Source: Spirochaeta sp.
Lineage (GTDB): Bacteria; Spirochaetota; Spirochaetia; DSM-2461
Direction: 5' to 3'
Assembly (NCBI GenBank): GCA_030592625.1
Contig: JAUVIY010000047.1
Location: 1 to 12,192 of the forward strand
Length of the DNA stretch: 12,192 nucleotides
In this document: positions 1 to 7,668 of the stretch, piece by piece
How the letters are laid out: each line of letters starts with the position of its first letter
How positions within the stretch are numbered: the first letter of the stretch is position 1
The notes under the pieces: generated by a model
Told to the model about the DNA's origin: nothing
Database searches by the model: none
What the model saw: only the letters and a program-made list of their open reading frames with translations
Made by a program: the position numbers and the translations under genes

Positions 1-965
1 TAATCATACGCCCTCGCCGCCGTTTCCCGCTCTTCAGCCGGGAGTGATGTGATTGTCGGCAGTGACTCATCCACCGAAACGACCTGTCCCGGATTGATTC
101 CCCATGTAACCATGGGTTTCAACTCAGCAGCGTCTAATACCACTTCATCATCGAAGTGAGCATCCGCATCGGATGTCATTTCCTTACCGAATGCCACCAT
201 CGAATTGAAATCGTTTACATAAGGACGTCCTTTCAGCCATTCATATGTCGTCTCGTCCGGATTGACGTATCCGACACGTGCACCACCTTCGATACTCATG
301 TTGCAAAGGGTCATGCGCTCTTCCATACTCAATGCCACAATGGCTTCACCGGCGTACTCATATGCATATCCCAGACCGCCATTCACCCCGAGCCGGCCGA
401 TAATGGCCAGGATAAGGTCCTTGGCTCCGAGACCAACAGGTATCCTGCCATTCACCAGGATACGTCTCACCTTGGGCTTGGAAATGGCCATGGACTGCGT
501 AGCCAGAATATCTCTCACCTGGCTGGTACCTACACCGAAAGCAATTGCACCGAATGCGCCGTGAGTCGCCGTATGGGAGTCACCGCAGGCAATTGTCATT
601 CCAGGCTGTGTGAGTCCTTTTTCCGGACCGACAACGTGTATGACACCCTGTTTGCCGGACTCGGGACCGAAATATAAAATGCCGTACTCTTTGGTATTCG
701 ATTCAAGTGCCTTGAGCATCTCTTCGGCGAGTGGATCTGATAATGGACGGCTTATATTATCAGTTGGGATGATATGATCGGCTGTTGCGTATGTTCGTTT
801 CGGGTAAGGTACCGAGAGTCCCTTATCACGTAGCATCCCGAAAGCCTGGGGTGATGTCACCTCATGGATGAGATGCAATCCGATGAATAACTGATCCTGT
901 CCCGATGGAAGAGTCCGGACTTTGTGTTTCGCCCAGACTTTCTCAAGAAGATTTTTTCCGGCCAT
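1..965 (-). CDS. leuC: 3-isopropylmalate dehydratase large subunit (LeuC), 3' end outside window
   Basis: Large subunit of isopropylmalate isomerase, the aconitase-family [4Fe-4S] enzyme that converts 2-isopropylmalate to 3-isopropylmalate in leucine synthesis, acting with LeuD in the cytoplasm. The 321 visible codons match the N-terminal part of the family: HEVTSPQAF at residues 34-42, ATADH at 60-64, CGDSHTATHGAFGAIAFGVG at 127-146, AKDLILAIIG at 181-190, MTLCNMSIE at 218-226 and PDETTYEWLKGR at 236-247. The three cluster-binding cysteines of this family lie further downstream, so they are cut off by the window edge and cannot be checked. The ATG at 965 is favoured by a strong AGGAGGT six to seven bases upstream and an N-terminus (MAGKNLLEKVWAKH) of normal family length. 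The reading frame is open throughout. The gene is divergent from an AraC-family regulator. leuD and other leu genes, if linked, would lie to the left. Confidence 0.96.
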   Translation of the reverse strand, partial: MAGKNLLEKVWAKHKVRTLPSGQDQLFIGLHLIHEVTSPQAFGMLRDKGLSVPYPKRTYATADHIIPTDNISRPLSDPLAEEMLKALESNTKEYGILYFGPESGKQGVIHVVGPEKGLTQPGMTIACGDSHTATHGAFGAIAFGVGTSQVRDILATQSMAISKPKVRRILVNGRIPVGLGAKDLILAIIGRLGVNGGLGYAYEYAGEAIVALSMEERMTLCNMSIEGGARVGYVNPDETTYEWLKGRPYVNDFNSMVAFGKEMTSDADAHFDDEVVLDAAELKPMVTWGINPGQVVSVDESLPTITSLPAEERETAARAYD

Positions 966-1003
966 AACGACCTCCTGTTCTTCGCATCCTGTTCTTTTGC
1001 ATT

Positions 1004-1032
1004 TTATCAACAATTCTCACGTATAATATAGT
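1004..1032 (+). promoter_or_regulatory. Candidate sigma-70-like promoter of the AraC-family gene
   Basis: TTATCA (1004-1009) and TATAGT (1027-1032) are separated by 17 bp and point toward the regulator gene. An overlapping TATAAT lies at 1022-1027. The region is AT-rich and shared with the divergent leuC promoter, for which I see no convincing separate -35/-10 pair. Consensus inspection only. Confidence 0.35.
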
Positions 1033-1066
1033 TTATTCTACCATCTATTTGTCATATATTGATAAT

Positions 1067-1996
1067 ATGAATCAATCCGAATACATTCGGGCACATACTA
1101 GCTCCTCGGAATCCAGTTTATTGTCCGTACCGATTGAATCAGGTTTGGCCGTACTGACATTCCTCCATGCAGGGCATTCGGTATGGCCTGAGGATGATGG
1201 AGGGCCGACAGCCGTTACTGAGAGGGGACATGCTCATGACGTCTACCACGCCATACTGTATACATCCGGTCGAAACACGATGATTCACGATGGAACGACT
1301 CATTCCAGCTGCCGCGGGACCCTGGTACTCACCGATCCCGGCTGTATCCATGAGTATAGACCCCAGTCCCCCGGAGGCAGTTCCTTTATTGAAATTACAT
1401 TCGATCTCAGGAAAGGAAACTCGAATATTTCAAAACCATGGAATGAAATAATCAATCAATGGCTGGGAACCGATTTCGGAATCGGAAACTGGCCGATTAT
1501 TATTCCGCCTCCGGAGCTGGAACATCTGGAGTCACTCATGAATGAAGTCGTCGGAGCACTTACAGGAACCGGTACATACACCGAATCCGCAGCGGCACTG
1601 GCAATGGGCAGATTCATATTGGAACTCGCCGGGTACCTGAATGAAGAAGATAATACACCCGAGAGAAATTCCGACCGCCTGGATCAGGCACGTAATGCTC
1701 TGGAGAAAAATTTCACATCCCCGGTCACCATATCGGAGCTGGCATCTATTGCCTGTCTGAGTGAAGGTGCATTCATCAGATCTTTCTCGGCACGATACGG
1801 TATACCGCCCATTGCATATCGAAAGAAACTGAGAATAACCGCAGCCAAACACCTGCTTTCGGTTTCAGGCAGGACAATCGGAGAAATCGCCACAAATGTC
1901 GGATACAGGGACATCTTTACATTCTCCCGCACATTCAGGTCCGTCGTAGGTATGACGGCCTCGGATTGGCGCAGGGAACAGAACAAGGATCTTTAG
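1067..1996 (+). CDS. AraC/XylS-family transcriptional regulator
   Basis: DNA-binding transcription factor of about 309 residues. Numbering from the ATG at 1067, a cupin-like ligand-sensing N-terminal part covers roughly residues 40-115 (HAHDVYHAILYTSG at 55-68, and GTLVLTDPGCIHEY at 84-97, typical of AraC sensor domains). The C-terminal AraC domain spans about 205-304 with two helix-turn-helix units: VTISELASIACLSEGAFIRS, then RTIGEIATNVGYRDIFTFSR and FRSVVGMTASDWRR. The effector is unknown. It is divergent from leuC, so leucine-pathway or autoregulatory control is possible but unproven. Neither the ATG nor an in-frame TTG at 1049 has a recognisable Shine-Dalgarno sequence, so the start is uncertain by six codons. 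Its stop lies four bases from the stop of the converging membrane-protein gene. Confidence 0.9.
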   Translation: MNQSEYIRAHTSSSESSLLSVPIESGLAVLTFLHAGHSVWPEDDGGPTAVTERGHAHDVYHAILYTSGRNTMIHDGTTHSSCRGTLVLTDPGCIHEYRPQSPGGSSFIEITFDLRKGNSNISKPWNEIINQWLGTDFGIGNWPIIIPPPELEHLESLMNEVVGALTGTGTYTESAAALAMGRFILELAGYLNEEDNTPERNSDRLDQARNALEKNFTSPVTISELASIACLSEGAFIRSFSARYGIPPIAYRKKLRITAAKHLLSVSGRTIGEIATNVGYRDIFTFSRTFRSVVGMTASDWRREQNKDL

Positions 1997-2000
1997 CGAT

Positions 2001-2780
2001 TTATTCTTTCCAGGGAAAGATCATCCCTTTTAAGGTACGCTTTCCCACCCGTTCTTTCTCATCGATAAGGAGTTCATACCAGGGTACATCCTTTCGTTTT
2101 GCATCAGGATTCTCTTCAAGCCAGTCGTATTTGAATATGAGCAACCTTAGAGCACTGTTCATATAAAGCTGTATCCCGGCAGGTCCGAAAGCACCGAACG
2201 CCGTCAGAGGCCATAGAAGCATCTGCACAGGCACCATGATAAAACACAGGTAGATTGTCAGAGCCAGATTATCGAACATAATGAGGGCGCTTTTTTTCAG
2301 GGATCTGCGGAAATCGCCGGTGAGCCGGTTTCTTACCGGAAAAAACCAGATAAGAGTGAAATAGACACCAACTGAAATCCAGAAAAGCAGTGCCGAAGCC
2401 GCCAGACCCAGCATGGATTTCATACTTGTGTAATAGGTCATCCCGAATATTGACATGGAAAAAAAGCCCACAGTAACCAGGGTTATCAGAAGACTCGCCT
2501 TCCAGGTTTTCCTGAATGTATCGGGTATATCGCTCCATGTGACCCTATGATAATCAGCTATCTGTGACATTAACGCGGAAACGGTACCTGCAACCAGAAA
2601 AAGAAGCGGCACCAGAAAAACCAGAATAATGAGTCCTGCCGGTGAACCGAGTTCTAATATTTTCAAGATAGGCCAGAACCCGCCGATGGCAACAAGAAAA
2701 ATGGAAAGATTCCCGATAATCAGAGCGCCAAGATTGTCCCATGCATCAAAGAATGATTTTTTCAGTAATAGAAAGAACAT
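2001..2780 (-). CDS. Polytopic membrane protein of unknown function, probably spirochaete-type
   Basis: I do not recognise a characterised family. The 259-residue product has about five hydrophobic spans (roughly residues 17-38, 48-71, 94-114, 122-148 and 170-195) followed by a charged cytoplasmic-looking tail ending GMIFPWKE. Two segments look alike, KKSFFDAWDNLGALIIGNLS (7-26) and KKSALIMFDNLALTIYLCFI (162-181), suggesting an internal duplication. The general plan recalls DUF624-like proteins, which often sit near transporters, but I cannot assign it. The ATG is preceded by GAGG about ten bases upstream, and only 12 bp separate it from the upstream YhhQ-type gene, so the two are almost certainly co-transcribed. 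It is the last gene of the lipoprotein-yhhQ unit and converges on the AraC-family gene. Confidence 0.8.
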   Translation of the reverse strand: MFFLLLKKSFFDAWDNLGALIIGNLSIFLVAIGGFWPILKILELGSPAGLIILVFLVPLLFLVAGTVSALMSQIADYHRVTWSDIPDTFRKTWKASLLITLVTVGFFSMSIFGMTYYTSMKSMLGLAASALLFWISVGVYFTLIWFFPVRNRLTGDFRRSLKKSALIMFDNLALTIYLCFIMVPVQMLLWPLTAFGAFGPAGIQLYMNSALRLLIFKYDWLEENPDAKRKDVPWYELLIDEKERVGKRTLKGMIFPWKE

Positions 2781-2792
2781 TGGAATTGTACC

Positions 2793-3527
2793 TCAAGTTT
2801 CCTTTATCATATTGTTTCTTTTCCACCGGGCGGCCAGATAGACCAATGGTGTATCAGCTGCTGCAACCACCCATTTGAGAACGTAGGTTGTCAGGGCAAT
2901 CTCCCAGAACTCAGATGCCGGTATACTGCCGGCAAAAGCAATCGTCACAAAAAGCAATGAATCAATAGCCTGGCTGACCATAGTTGACACATTGTTTCGG
3001 AGCCATATCCATTTTACCTCAGGACGTCGCTTTTTCATCAATGAATATGCCCACACATCATGTAACTGACTCACACCGTATGCCACGAAACTGGCAAGGG
3101 CGATACGAGGCAGAAGTGTGTAGAGGGTTACCATGCTCTCCTGAGCGAAATCTATGGCAGCAGGTTCGAAAAGCAGCGCCAGATTCATGAATACGGTCAG
3201 CGAAGCCAAGGTCAGAAATCCGATACCTACGGCTCTCCCGGCATCTTTTTTACCATAATTCTCGGAAAGAATGTCAGTGGCAAGAAAACTGGTGGCATAA
3301 ACAATATTACCCAGTGAGGAAGTCAGACCAAAAAGCTGAACAGTCTTGATTACTTGAATATTGGCGATAATAACTGCGATGGGAACCCAGGCATAAAGCC
3401 CGATTCTACCGAAATACCGATACATGACGAGTATACCGATAAAATTCAGGATCAGCATCAGAAGCCACAACAGCTCATTGCCTGCAGCCATGGTGGAAAA
3501 CCAGTTTGAAAGAGAGACGCTGCTCAT
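2793..3527 (-). CDS. yhhQ: Queuosine precursor transporter, YhhQ/VUT family
   Basis: Inner-membrane transporter of about 244 residues. Members of this family (COG1738, vitamin-uptake-like ECF S-component relatives) import queuosine precursors such as preQ0/preQ1 for tRNA modification. Family motifs are clear: ANIQVIKTVQLFGLTSSLGN near residues 55-74, followed by FLATDILSENYGKKDAGRAV, then VAYGVSQLHDVWAY and WIWLRNNVSTMVSQAIDSLL. About six membrane helices are predicted by eye. The ATG overlaps the TGA of the upstream lipoprotein gene (ATGA), indicating translational coupling, with GAGG upstream. No preQ1 riboswitch can sit directly before it because the preceding gene overlaps. The substrate is inferred from the family only, and no queuosine gene is present in the window. 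Confidence 0.88.
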   Translation of the reverse strand: MSSVSLSNWFSTMAAGNELLWLLMLILNFIGILVMYRYFGRIGLYAWVPIAVIIANIQVIKTVQLFGLTSSLGNIVYATSFLATDILSENYGKKDAGRAVGIGFLTLASLTVFMNLALLFEPAAIDFAQESMVTLYTLLPRIALASFVAYGVSQLHDVWAYSLMKKRRPEVKWIWLRNNVSTMVSQAIDSLLFVTIAFAGSIPASEFWEIALTTYVLKWVVAAADTPLVYLAARWKRNNMIKET

Positions 3528-3919
3528 AAAGATGCCTCATCTACTTTGAGGGGGGCGCTCCAACGGCTGGTGGCTTTCTGATTGAACGAACGGATTCTAA
3601 ACCATATCGTGACATCTGATTCAATGGGCAACTCCAGGTTGTAACCCCTGATAGTCCAGGTTTTCCCGATTGTCAGGAACGATTCCGTATCGGACATCTG
3701 CAGTTCATAGCCGTCGGCATTATCGACGATCCCCCAGCGAAGCAGGACACGACCAAGAGGACGGGCTATAGGCTTTTCGAATCTGGGTCTGGTTAGAAAA
3801 TCTTCGGGCATTTCCTCGGTCTCAACCGCAGCTGTTGATAAGCCGCCGGTAGAACAACCCGAAGGGATCAGACAGAGAGTTATTGCCAGTATTGCTAAGC
3901 TGGGTATTCGTATCATCAT
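3524..3919 (-). CDS. Small lipoprotein with possible fibronectin-III-like domain
   Basis: Predicted 131-residue exported lipoprotein of unknown function. The N-terminus MMIRIPSLAILAITLCLIPS is a signal peptide running into a relaxed lipobox, LIPSGC, with Cys at residue 22. Such relaxed boxes are common in spirochaetes. Residues about 55-128 contain RWGIVDNADGYELQMSDTES and WFRIRSFNQKATSRWSAPL, a pattern that resembles fibronectin type III beta-sandwiches (the W...A.GYElq...and the R.RA-type strand), though no single residue proves it. It is the first gene of a unit with the YhhQ-type transporter, overlapping it by four bases. There is no Shine-Dalgarno before the ATG, and a good promoter places the transcript start only a few bases upstream, so a leaderless mRNA is plausible. 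Start codons at 3919 and 3916 cannot be separated. Confidence 0.72.
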   Translation of the reverse strand: MMIRIPSLAILAITLCLIPSGCSTGGLSTAAVETEEMPEDFLTRPRFEKPIARPLGRVLLRWGIVDNADGYELQMSDTESFLTIGKTWTIRGYNLELPIESDVTIWFRIRSFNQKATSRWSAPLKVDEASL

Positions 3920-3930
3920 GACTTCGACGC

Positions 3931-3959
3931 ATCATAGTCAACTCGGGCCAAACTGTCGA
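3931..3959 (-). promoter_or_regulatory. Predicted sigma-70-like promoter of the lipoprotein-yhhQ unit
   Basis: On the minus strand TCGACA (3959-3954) is followed after exactly 17 bp by TATGAT (3936-3931), each differing from consensus at one base. Transcription would begin near 3924, about five bases before the ATG at 3919. The element lies just downstream of the hairpin that ends the preceding transporter operon. Confidence 0.5.
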
Positions 3960-3960
3960 T

Positions 3961-3993
3961 ACGGGTGTCAAACAAAATGCCTGTGACACCCGT
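3961..3993 (-). terminator. Hairpin at the end of the nucleoside ABC operon
   Basis: A perfect 10-bp inverted repeat, ACGGGTGTCA (3961-3970) and TGACACCCGT (3984-3993), encloses a 13-base loop 25 bp after the last permease stop. On the minus strand it is followed by AUCGACAG rather than a U tract, so it is not a canonical intrinsic terminator. It may block exonucleases, act with Rho, or bind a protein. Confidence 0.45.
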
Positions 3994-4017
3994 CTTGCAA
4001 TTCCAGACTGATCCTGA

Positions 4018-4965
4018 TTATCTCGTCCCCTGCTCGAAGGGTTGCCCGGCTGCTCTGGGTGCCCTTGAAGACTTCGAGAAGAAAACCAGGGCAAGCAGAG
4101 TCACCACATAGGGGAACGCTTTCAGAATCAGACCCGGTATCTGTGACAGTGCCGGTACAATCTGGGACACATTGGCAAGAGTGCTGGCGAATCCGAAGAA
4201 GAAAGCGGCTCCCAGGATACCAAGGGGTTTCCACTGACCGAAGATAAGTGCGGCAAGGGCCAGAAAGCCCAAACCGGCAACCGAGCCGTTGAATTCACCC
4301 GAATATGTCACGAGAATAAGTGCCCCTCCGAGTCCGGCAAAAGCACCGGAGAACATTACACCGATATACCTGATGAGCTTGACATTGACACCGGCGGCAT
4401 CTGCGGCTTCAGGATGCTCACCACATGATCTGAGGCGAAGCCCGAATGGCATCTTATAAATCAGGTACCAACTGCCGAGCAGAATGAGCAATATAAGCCA
4501 GGTAGTCGTGTAAGTTTGTGTAAAGAGGAGTTTCCCGATAATAGGAATCCTTGATAATACCGGGATATTGTAACGTCCCAAACCACTGACAATCTGAATA
4601 TTGCCGCTTCCAGTCATGAATCGTGCAAAATAAACAGTTAAAGAACCGGCAATCATGTTAATTGCCGTCCCACTGATAACCTGATTCGCATTGAGATTAA
4701 TGCTGGCAAATGCATGGAGCATGGAGAAAACCGCACCGGCAATAGCGGCGACCAGCAGGCCAAACCAGATAGCTGAGACTCCCATAACCGGATATAATTT
4801 GGATATAAACAGGGCACTGGCGAATGAACCGATAATCATGAGACCTTCAAGACCGATGTTCACCACTCCTGAACGCTCGCAGATTAACCCTCCGAGGGAA
4901 GTTATCAGAAGCGGAATTGTAAAAGTAATCGCATATGGAAAGATGAAAGTTGTGATGTCCCACAT
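4018..4965 (-). CDS. nupQ: Nucleoside ABC transporter permease, NupQ-type
   Basis: Second of two integral-membrane subunits of a BMP-dependent nucleoside importer (branched-chain/ribose-type permease superfamily, COG1079-like), 315 residues, close to the usual length. It opens MWDITTFIFPYAITFTIPLL and contains the family segments ITSLGGLICERSGVVNIGLE (about 22-41), INLNANQVISGTAINMIAG (about 89-107), CGEHPEAADAAGVNVKLIRY (about 182-201) and FNGSVAGLGFLALAALIFGQ, with eight to ten hydrophobic spans. The EHPEAADAAG loop is the usual site of ATPase contact in this superfamily. Its ATG starts one base after the stop of the first permease, with its AGGAGG embedded in that gene's last codons. It is the last gene of the transporter block and is followed by a hairpin. 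Confidence 0.9.
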   Translation of the reverse strand: MWDITTFIFPYAITFTIPLLITSLGGLICERSGVVNIGLEGLMIIGSFASALFISKLYPVMGVSAIWFGLLVAAIAGAVFSMLHAFASINLNANQVISGTAINMIAGSLTVYFARFMTGSGNIQIVSGLGRYNIPVLSRIPIIGKLLFTQTYTTTWLILLILLGSWYLIYKMPFGLRLRSCGEHPEAADAAGVNVKLIRYIGVMFSGAFAGLGGALILVTYSGEFNGSVAGLGFLALAALIFGQWKPLGILGAAFFFGFASTLANVSQIVPALSQIPGLILKAFPYVVTLLALVFFSKSSRAPRAAGQPFEQGTR

Positions 4966-4966
4966 A

Positions 4967-6073
4967 TCAGTTACCTCCTTTTTCGATTACTTCTCCGGTT
5001 TGAACTGAAATTCTGTTGACAAAACGCGTATTCATTTTGTCCAGAAATCGCTCAATCAGTATTTTTGTTGCCGCGAAATAAATCAGTATCGCGATAATCG
5101 TTTCACCGATTTCAGGAGGTATTTCGGTCATGGCATTCATGAATCCCTTACCGGAATGCAGAATACCGAAAAAAAGCGCCGTGAAGAGAACCCCGATCGG
5201 AGAGTTGGCTCCCAACAGCGAAACAGCAATTCCGTCGAAACCCTGATTAGGCAGGATTCCGATCTGAATATTCACAGCATAACCGGCGTAGAGTGATAAT
5301 CCTCCAATACCGGCCAGAGCGCCGGCAATGGTCATTGACAAGACGATGTTCCGGTTCACTTTCATACCCGCATATTCTGCAGCATGACGATTGAATCCAG
5401 CGGCTTTCAGTTCGTAGCCGAGAACCGTTTTCTTGAGGATAACCCATATGACAAGGGATACAAATATTGCTATGAAAAAACCCAGATTAAGGTACGATCC
5501 ATCCAGTAATTCAGTGAGCCAGGGAACGCGTAAAGAAGCTATATCCGGAATTTTCCGAGATTCGGTTTCCAGGAACTCACCTTTGAAATATGCTGGTACC
5601 GTGTAATTGACAACCCAATAGGCTATCCAATTCATCATAATAGTCGCAACGACTTCATGTACATTGAACAGCGCTTTGAGAAAACCCGGAATAAAGCCCC
5701 AGAGGCCGCCGCCGACGATAGCTGCGAGAAGCATCAGCAGTAGTAATAAGGGTTTCGGCAAAACAACGGTGAGTCCGACAGCGGTGGCACAAAGTCCGCC
5801 GGCTAAAAGCTGGCCTGAAGCGCCAATATTGAACAAACCTGTATTGAAAGCAAAAGCCACTGAGAGCCCGGTGAATATGAGAGGTGTCGCTGTAGCGAGA
5901 GTATTACCAATCCTCTCGTAGTTCATCAACGCACCCTTGAATAAGTAGGCATATCCTGCAAAAGGATTATTACCGGTGGAAATCATAAAAACCGCACCGG
6001 CTGCCAGGCCGAGGAATACAGCAATAAGGTGTACTGTCATCGTCCGGTGCATATGGGGAAGTTTCAATTTCAT
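4967..6073 (-). CDS. nupP: Nucleoside ABC transporter permease, NupP-type
   Basis: First integral-membrane subunit of the nucleoside importer (COG4603-like), 368 residues, slightly longer than typical NupP/YufP proteins. Recognisable segments include NPFAGYAYLFKGAL (about 31-44), LIFTGLSVAFAFNTGLFNIG (about 65-84), FNVHEVVATIMMNWIAYWVV (about 136-155) and ELKAAGFNRHAAEYAGMKVN (about 216-235), which is the ATPase-coupling loop, followed by GYAVNIQIGILPNQGFDGIA. About ten membrane spans are expected, with a charged C-terminal tail. Its ATG overlaps the ATPase stop as ATGA, consistent with coupled translation and fixed stoichiometry with the ATPase. The nucleoside assignment comes from family plus linkage to a PnrA-type receptor and deoB; the permease sequence alone does not define the substrate. 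Confidence 0.9.
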   Translation of the reverse strand: MKLKLPHMHRTMTVHLIAVFLGLAAGAVFMISTGNNPFAGYAYLFKGALMNYERIGNTLATATPLIFTGLSVAFAFNTGLFNIGASGQLLAGGLCATAVGLTVVLPKPLLLLLMLLAAIVGGGLWGFIPGFLKALFNVHEVVATIMMNWIAYWVVNYTVPAYFKGEFLETESRKIPDIASLRVPWLTELLDGSYLNLGFFIAIFVSLVIWVILKKTVLGYELKAAGFNRHAAEYAGMKVNRNIVLSMTIAGALAGIGGLSLYAGYAVNIQIGILPNQGFDGIAVSLLGANSPIGVLFTALFFGILHSGKGFMNAMTEIPPEIGETIIAILIYFAATKILIERFLDKMNTRFVNRISVQTGEVIEKGGN

Positions 6074-7599
6074 GATTTTGATCCTTTCGCTACTCCTGCC
6101 ATCATTAATCCGGCTTCATTCTCATCGATTTCGTCGGCATTCACCAATCCAATAAGCTCACCATGACTGATAACGGCGATTCTATCGGAAAGGTCGAGAA
6201 TTTCATCCAATTCCAGAGACACCAGAAGAACGGCTTTACCGGAATCCCGCTGTTCAATAAGTCTTTTATGTATGTATTCGATGGACCCGACGTCCAACCC
6301 TCGAGTCGGTTGAACGGCGATAAGGAGATCGGGGTTGTGGCTGATTTCCCTGCCTACAATGGCCTTTTGCTGATTTCCTCCTGATAGGGAACGAGCCGGG
6401 GTATCACTGCCCTGCCCCGCCCTGACATCGAAATCCAATATTATTGCCTCTGAGTTCTCCCTTATGGCACCTCGGTTCATGAATCCGTATGTATTGAATC
6501 GATCATCTCCATAATTTTCAAGAATAAAATTATCCTCGACAGAGTAATCGAGAACCAGACCACGTTTTTGTCTGTCTTCCGGTATGTGAGCCAATCCGCT
6601 TTCGATGCGTTCTCTGATGTTGCTGTGGGTGACATCCTTACCGTTAATGAGGATTTTTCCGGATTCAACCCTTGTCAGACCGGTTAAAGCCTCTACAAGT
6701 TCAGTCTGACCATTGCCGTCAACACCTGCCAGACCCAGAATCTCACCTCCATAAACATCGAGCCAGAAATCTTTCACTCCCATGACACCACGCCTGTTTA
6801 TAACGTTGAGACCCTGTATCTCCAGAACTTTCTTATCTACTTCTCTATCTTCCTTATCAACAGTAAACGAAACTTCCCGGCCCACCATCATCTCTGCCAT
6901 AGCCTCTGTGCTCGTATCAGCCACATCGACGGTGCCGATTAGCTTTCCTCTGCGGATTACCGTACATCTGTCGGCAATAGCCTTAATCTCTTTCAGCTTA
7001 TGTGTAATGAGGATGATGGATTTTCCCTCATCGATCATATTCTTCATAATCTTCATGAGATCCTGAATTTCCTGAGGCGTCAGGACGGCTGTCGGTTCGT
7101 CAAAAATAAGCACTTCAGCATCGCGGTAGAGCATCTTTAATATCTCAACTCTCTGCTGCATACCCACCGAAACATCCTCGATTTTCTCATCGGGATCAAC
7201 GTTCAAGCCGTAATGTTCGCTGAGTTGCTTGATCCGTTTGGACGCCGATTCAAGATCCATCCCCAATCCCTTGCGAGGCTCAAGTCCCAGGACAATGTTT
7301 TCAGTGATGGTGAAATTATGAACCAGCTTAAAGTGCTGATGGACCATGCCTATACCCATATCATTAGCCTGGGTGGGACTACTGATCTGAACTTCTTTTC
7401 CTTTTATGGAGATTGTACCCCTGTCGGGACGGTACAGTCCGAAGAGAATACTCATTAGAGTGGATTTACCCGCTCCGTTCTCACCAAGTAATGCCAGTAC
7501 TTCACCTTTTTGCAAAGTTATTGTGATATCGTCATTGGCTACGATTCCCGGGAATCCCTTACGAATTCCTTTCATTTCAATAATTGGAGGATTTTCCAC
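6070..7599 (-). CDS. nupO: Nucleoside ABC transporter ATPase with two nucleotide-binding domains, NupO-type
   Basis: Cytoplasmic ATPase of a BMP-dependent nucleoside importer, 509 residues, the usual length for YufO/NupO and related sugar-type ABC proteins with tandem domains. Domain 1 has Walker A GENGAGKST (39-47), the Q-loop region MGMVHQHFKL-like (seen as IGMVHQHFKLV), signature SVGMQQRVEILK and Walker B LIFDEPTAVLTP. Domain 2 has a degenerate Walker A GVDGNGQTE that lacks the lysine, signature LSGGNQQKAIVGREI and a Walker-B region LLIAVQPTRGLDVG with Gln in place of the catalytic Glu. Both changes are normal in this family, so hydrolysis is expected mainly at one site. The GTG start at 7599 has AAGGAG ten bases upstream. 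An ATG at codon 9 is possible but would sit further from it. The stop overlaps the permease start. Confidence 0.93.
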   Translation of the reverse strand: MENPPIIEMKGIRKGFPGIVANDDITITLQKGEVLALLGENGAGKSTLMSILFGLYRPDRGTISIKGKEVQISSPTQANDMGIGMVHQHFKLVHNFTITENIVLGLEPRKGLGMDLESASKRIKQLSEHYGLNVDPDEKIEDVSVGMQQRVEILKMLYRDAEVLIFDEPTAVLTPQEIQDLMKIMKNMIDEGKSIILITHKLKEIKAIADRCTVIRRGKLIGTVDVADTSTEAMAEMMVGREVSFTVDKEDREVDKKVLEIQGLNVINRRGVMGVKDFWLDVYGGEILGLAGVDGNGQTELVEALTGLTRVESGKILINGKDVTHSNIRERIESGLAHIPEDRQKRGLVLDYSVEDNFILENYGDDRFNTYGFMNRGAIRENSEAIILDFDVRAGQGSDTPARSLSGGNQQKAIVGREISHNPDLLIAVQPTRGLDVGSIEYIHKRLIEQRDSGKAVLLVSLELDEILDLSDRIAVISHGELIGLVNADEIDENEAGLMMAGVAKGSKS

Positions 7600-7621
7600 T
7601 TCGGGTTAGCTCCTTGATAGG

Positions 7622-7652
7622 AAAAAAAAGGGGGGACGGCTTACCGTCCCCC
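7622..7652 (-). terminator. Strong intrinsic terminator/attenuator between receptor and ATPase genes
   Basis: On the minus strand a perfect 9-bp GC-rich stem, GGGGGACGG with CCGTCCCCC (arms 7652-7644 and 7639-7631), closes a four-base loop and is followed after one C by eight U residues (7629-7622). This is a textbook Rho-independent terminator. It lies 16 bp after the receptor stop and 22 bp before the ATPase start, so it likely reduces rather than abolishes expression of the transporter genes relative to the receptor. Confidence 0.9.
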
Positions 7653-7668
7653 TGGATATCAGATGCGT

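Noticed and set aside
156..677. Plus-strand open frame of 173 codons
   Set aside because: It is the antisense shadow of leuC, whose minus-strand translation matches the family throughout; the plus-strand product has no recognisable features.
2005..2020. TCTTTCC-AG-GGAAAGA hairpin between the converging araC-family and membrane-protein genes, as a bidirectional terminator
   Set aside because: The stem is short and AT-rich, the loop is too tight, it lies in the coding end of the membrane-protein gene, and only a weak CCCTTTT follows.
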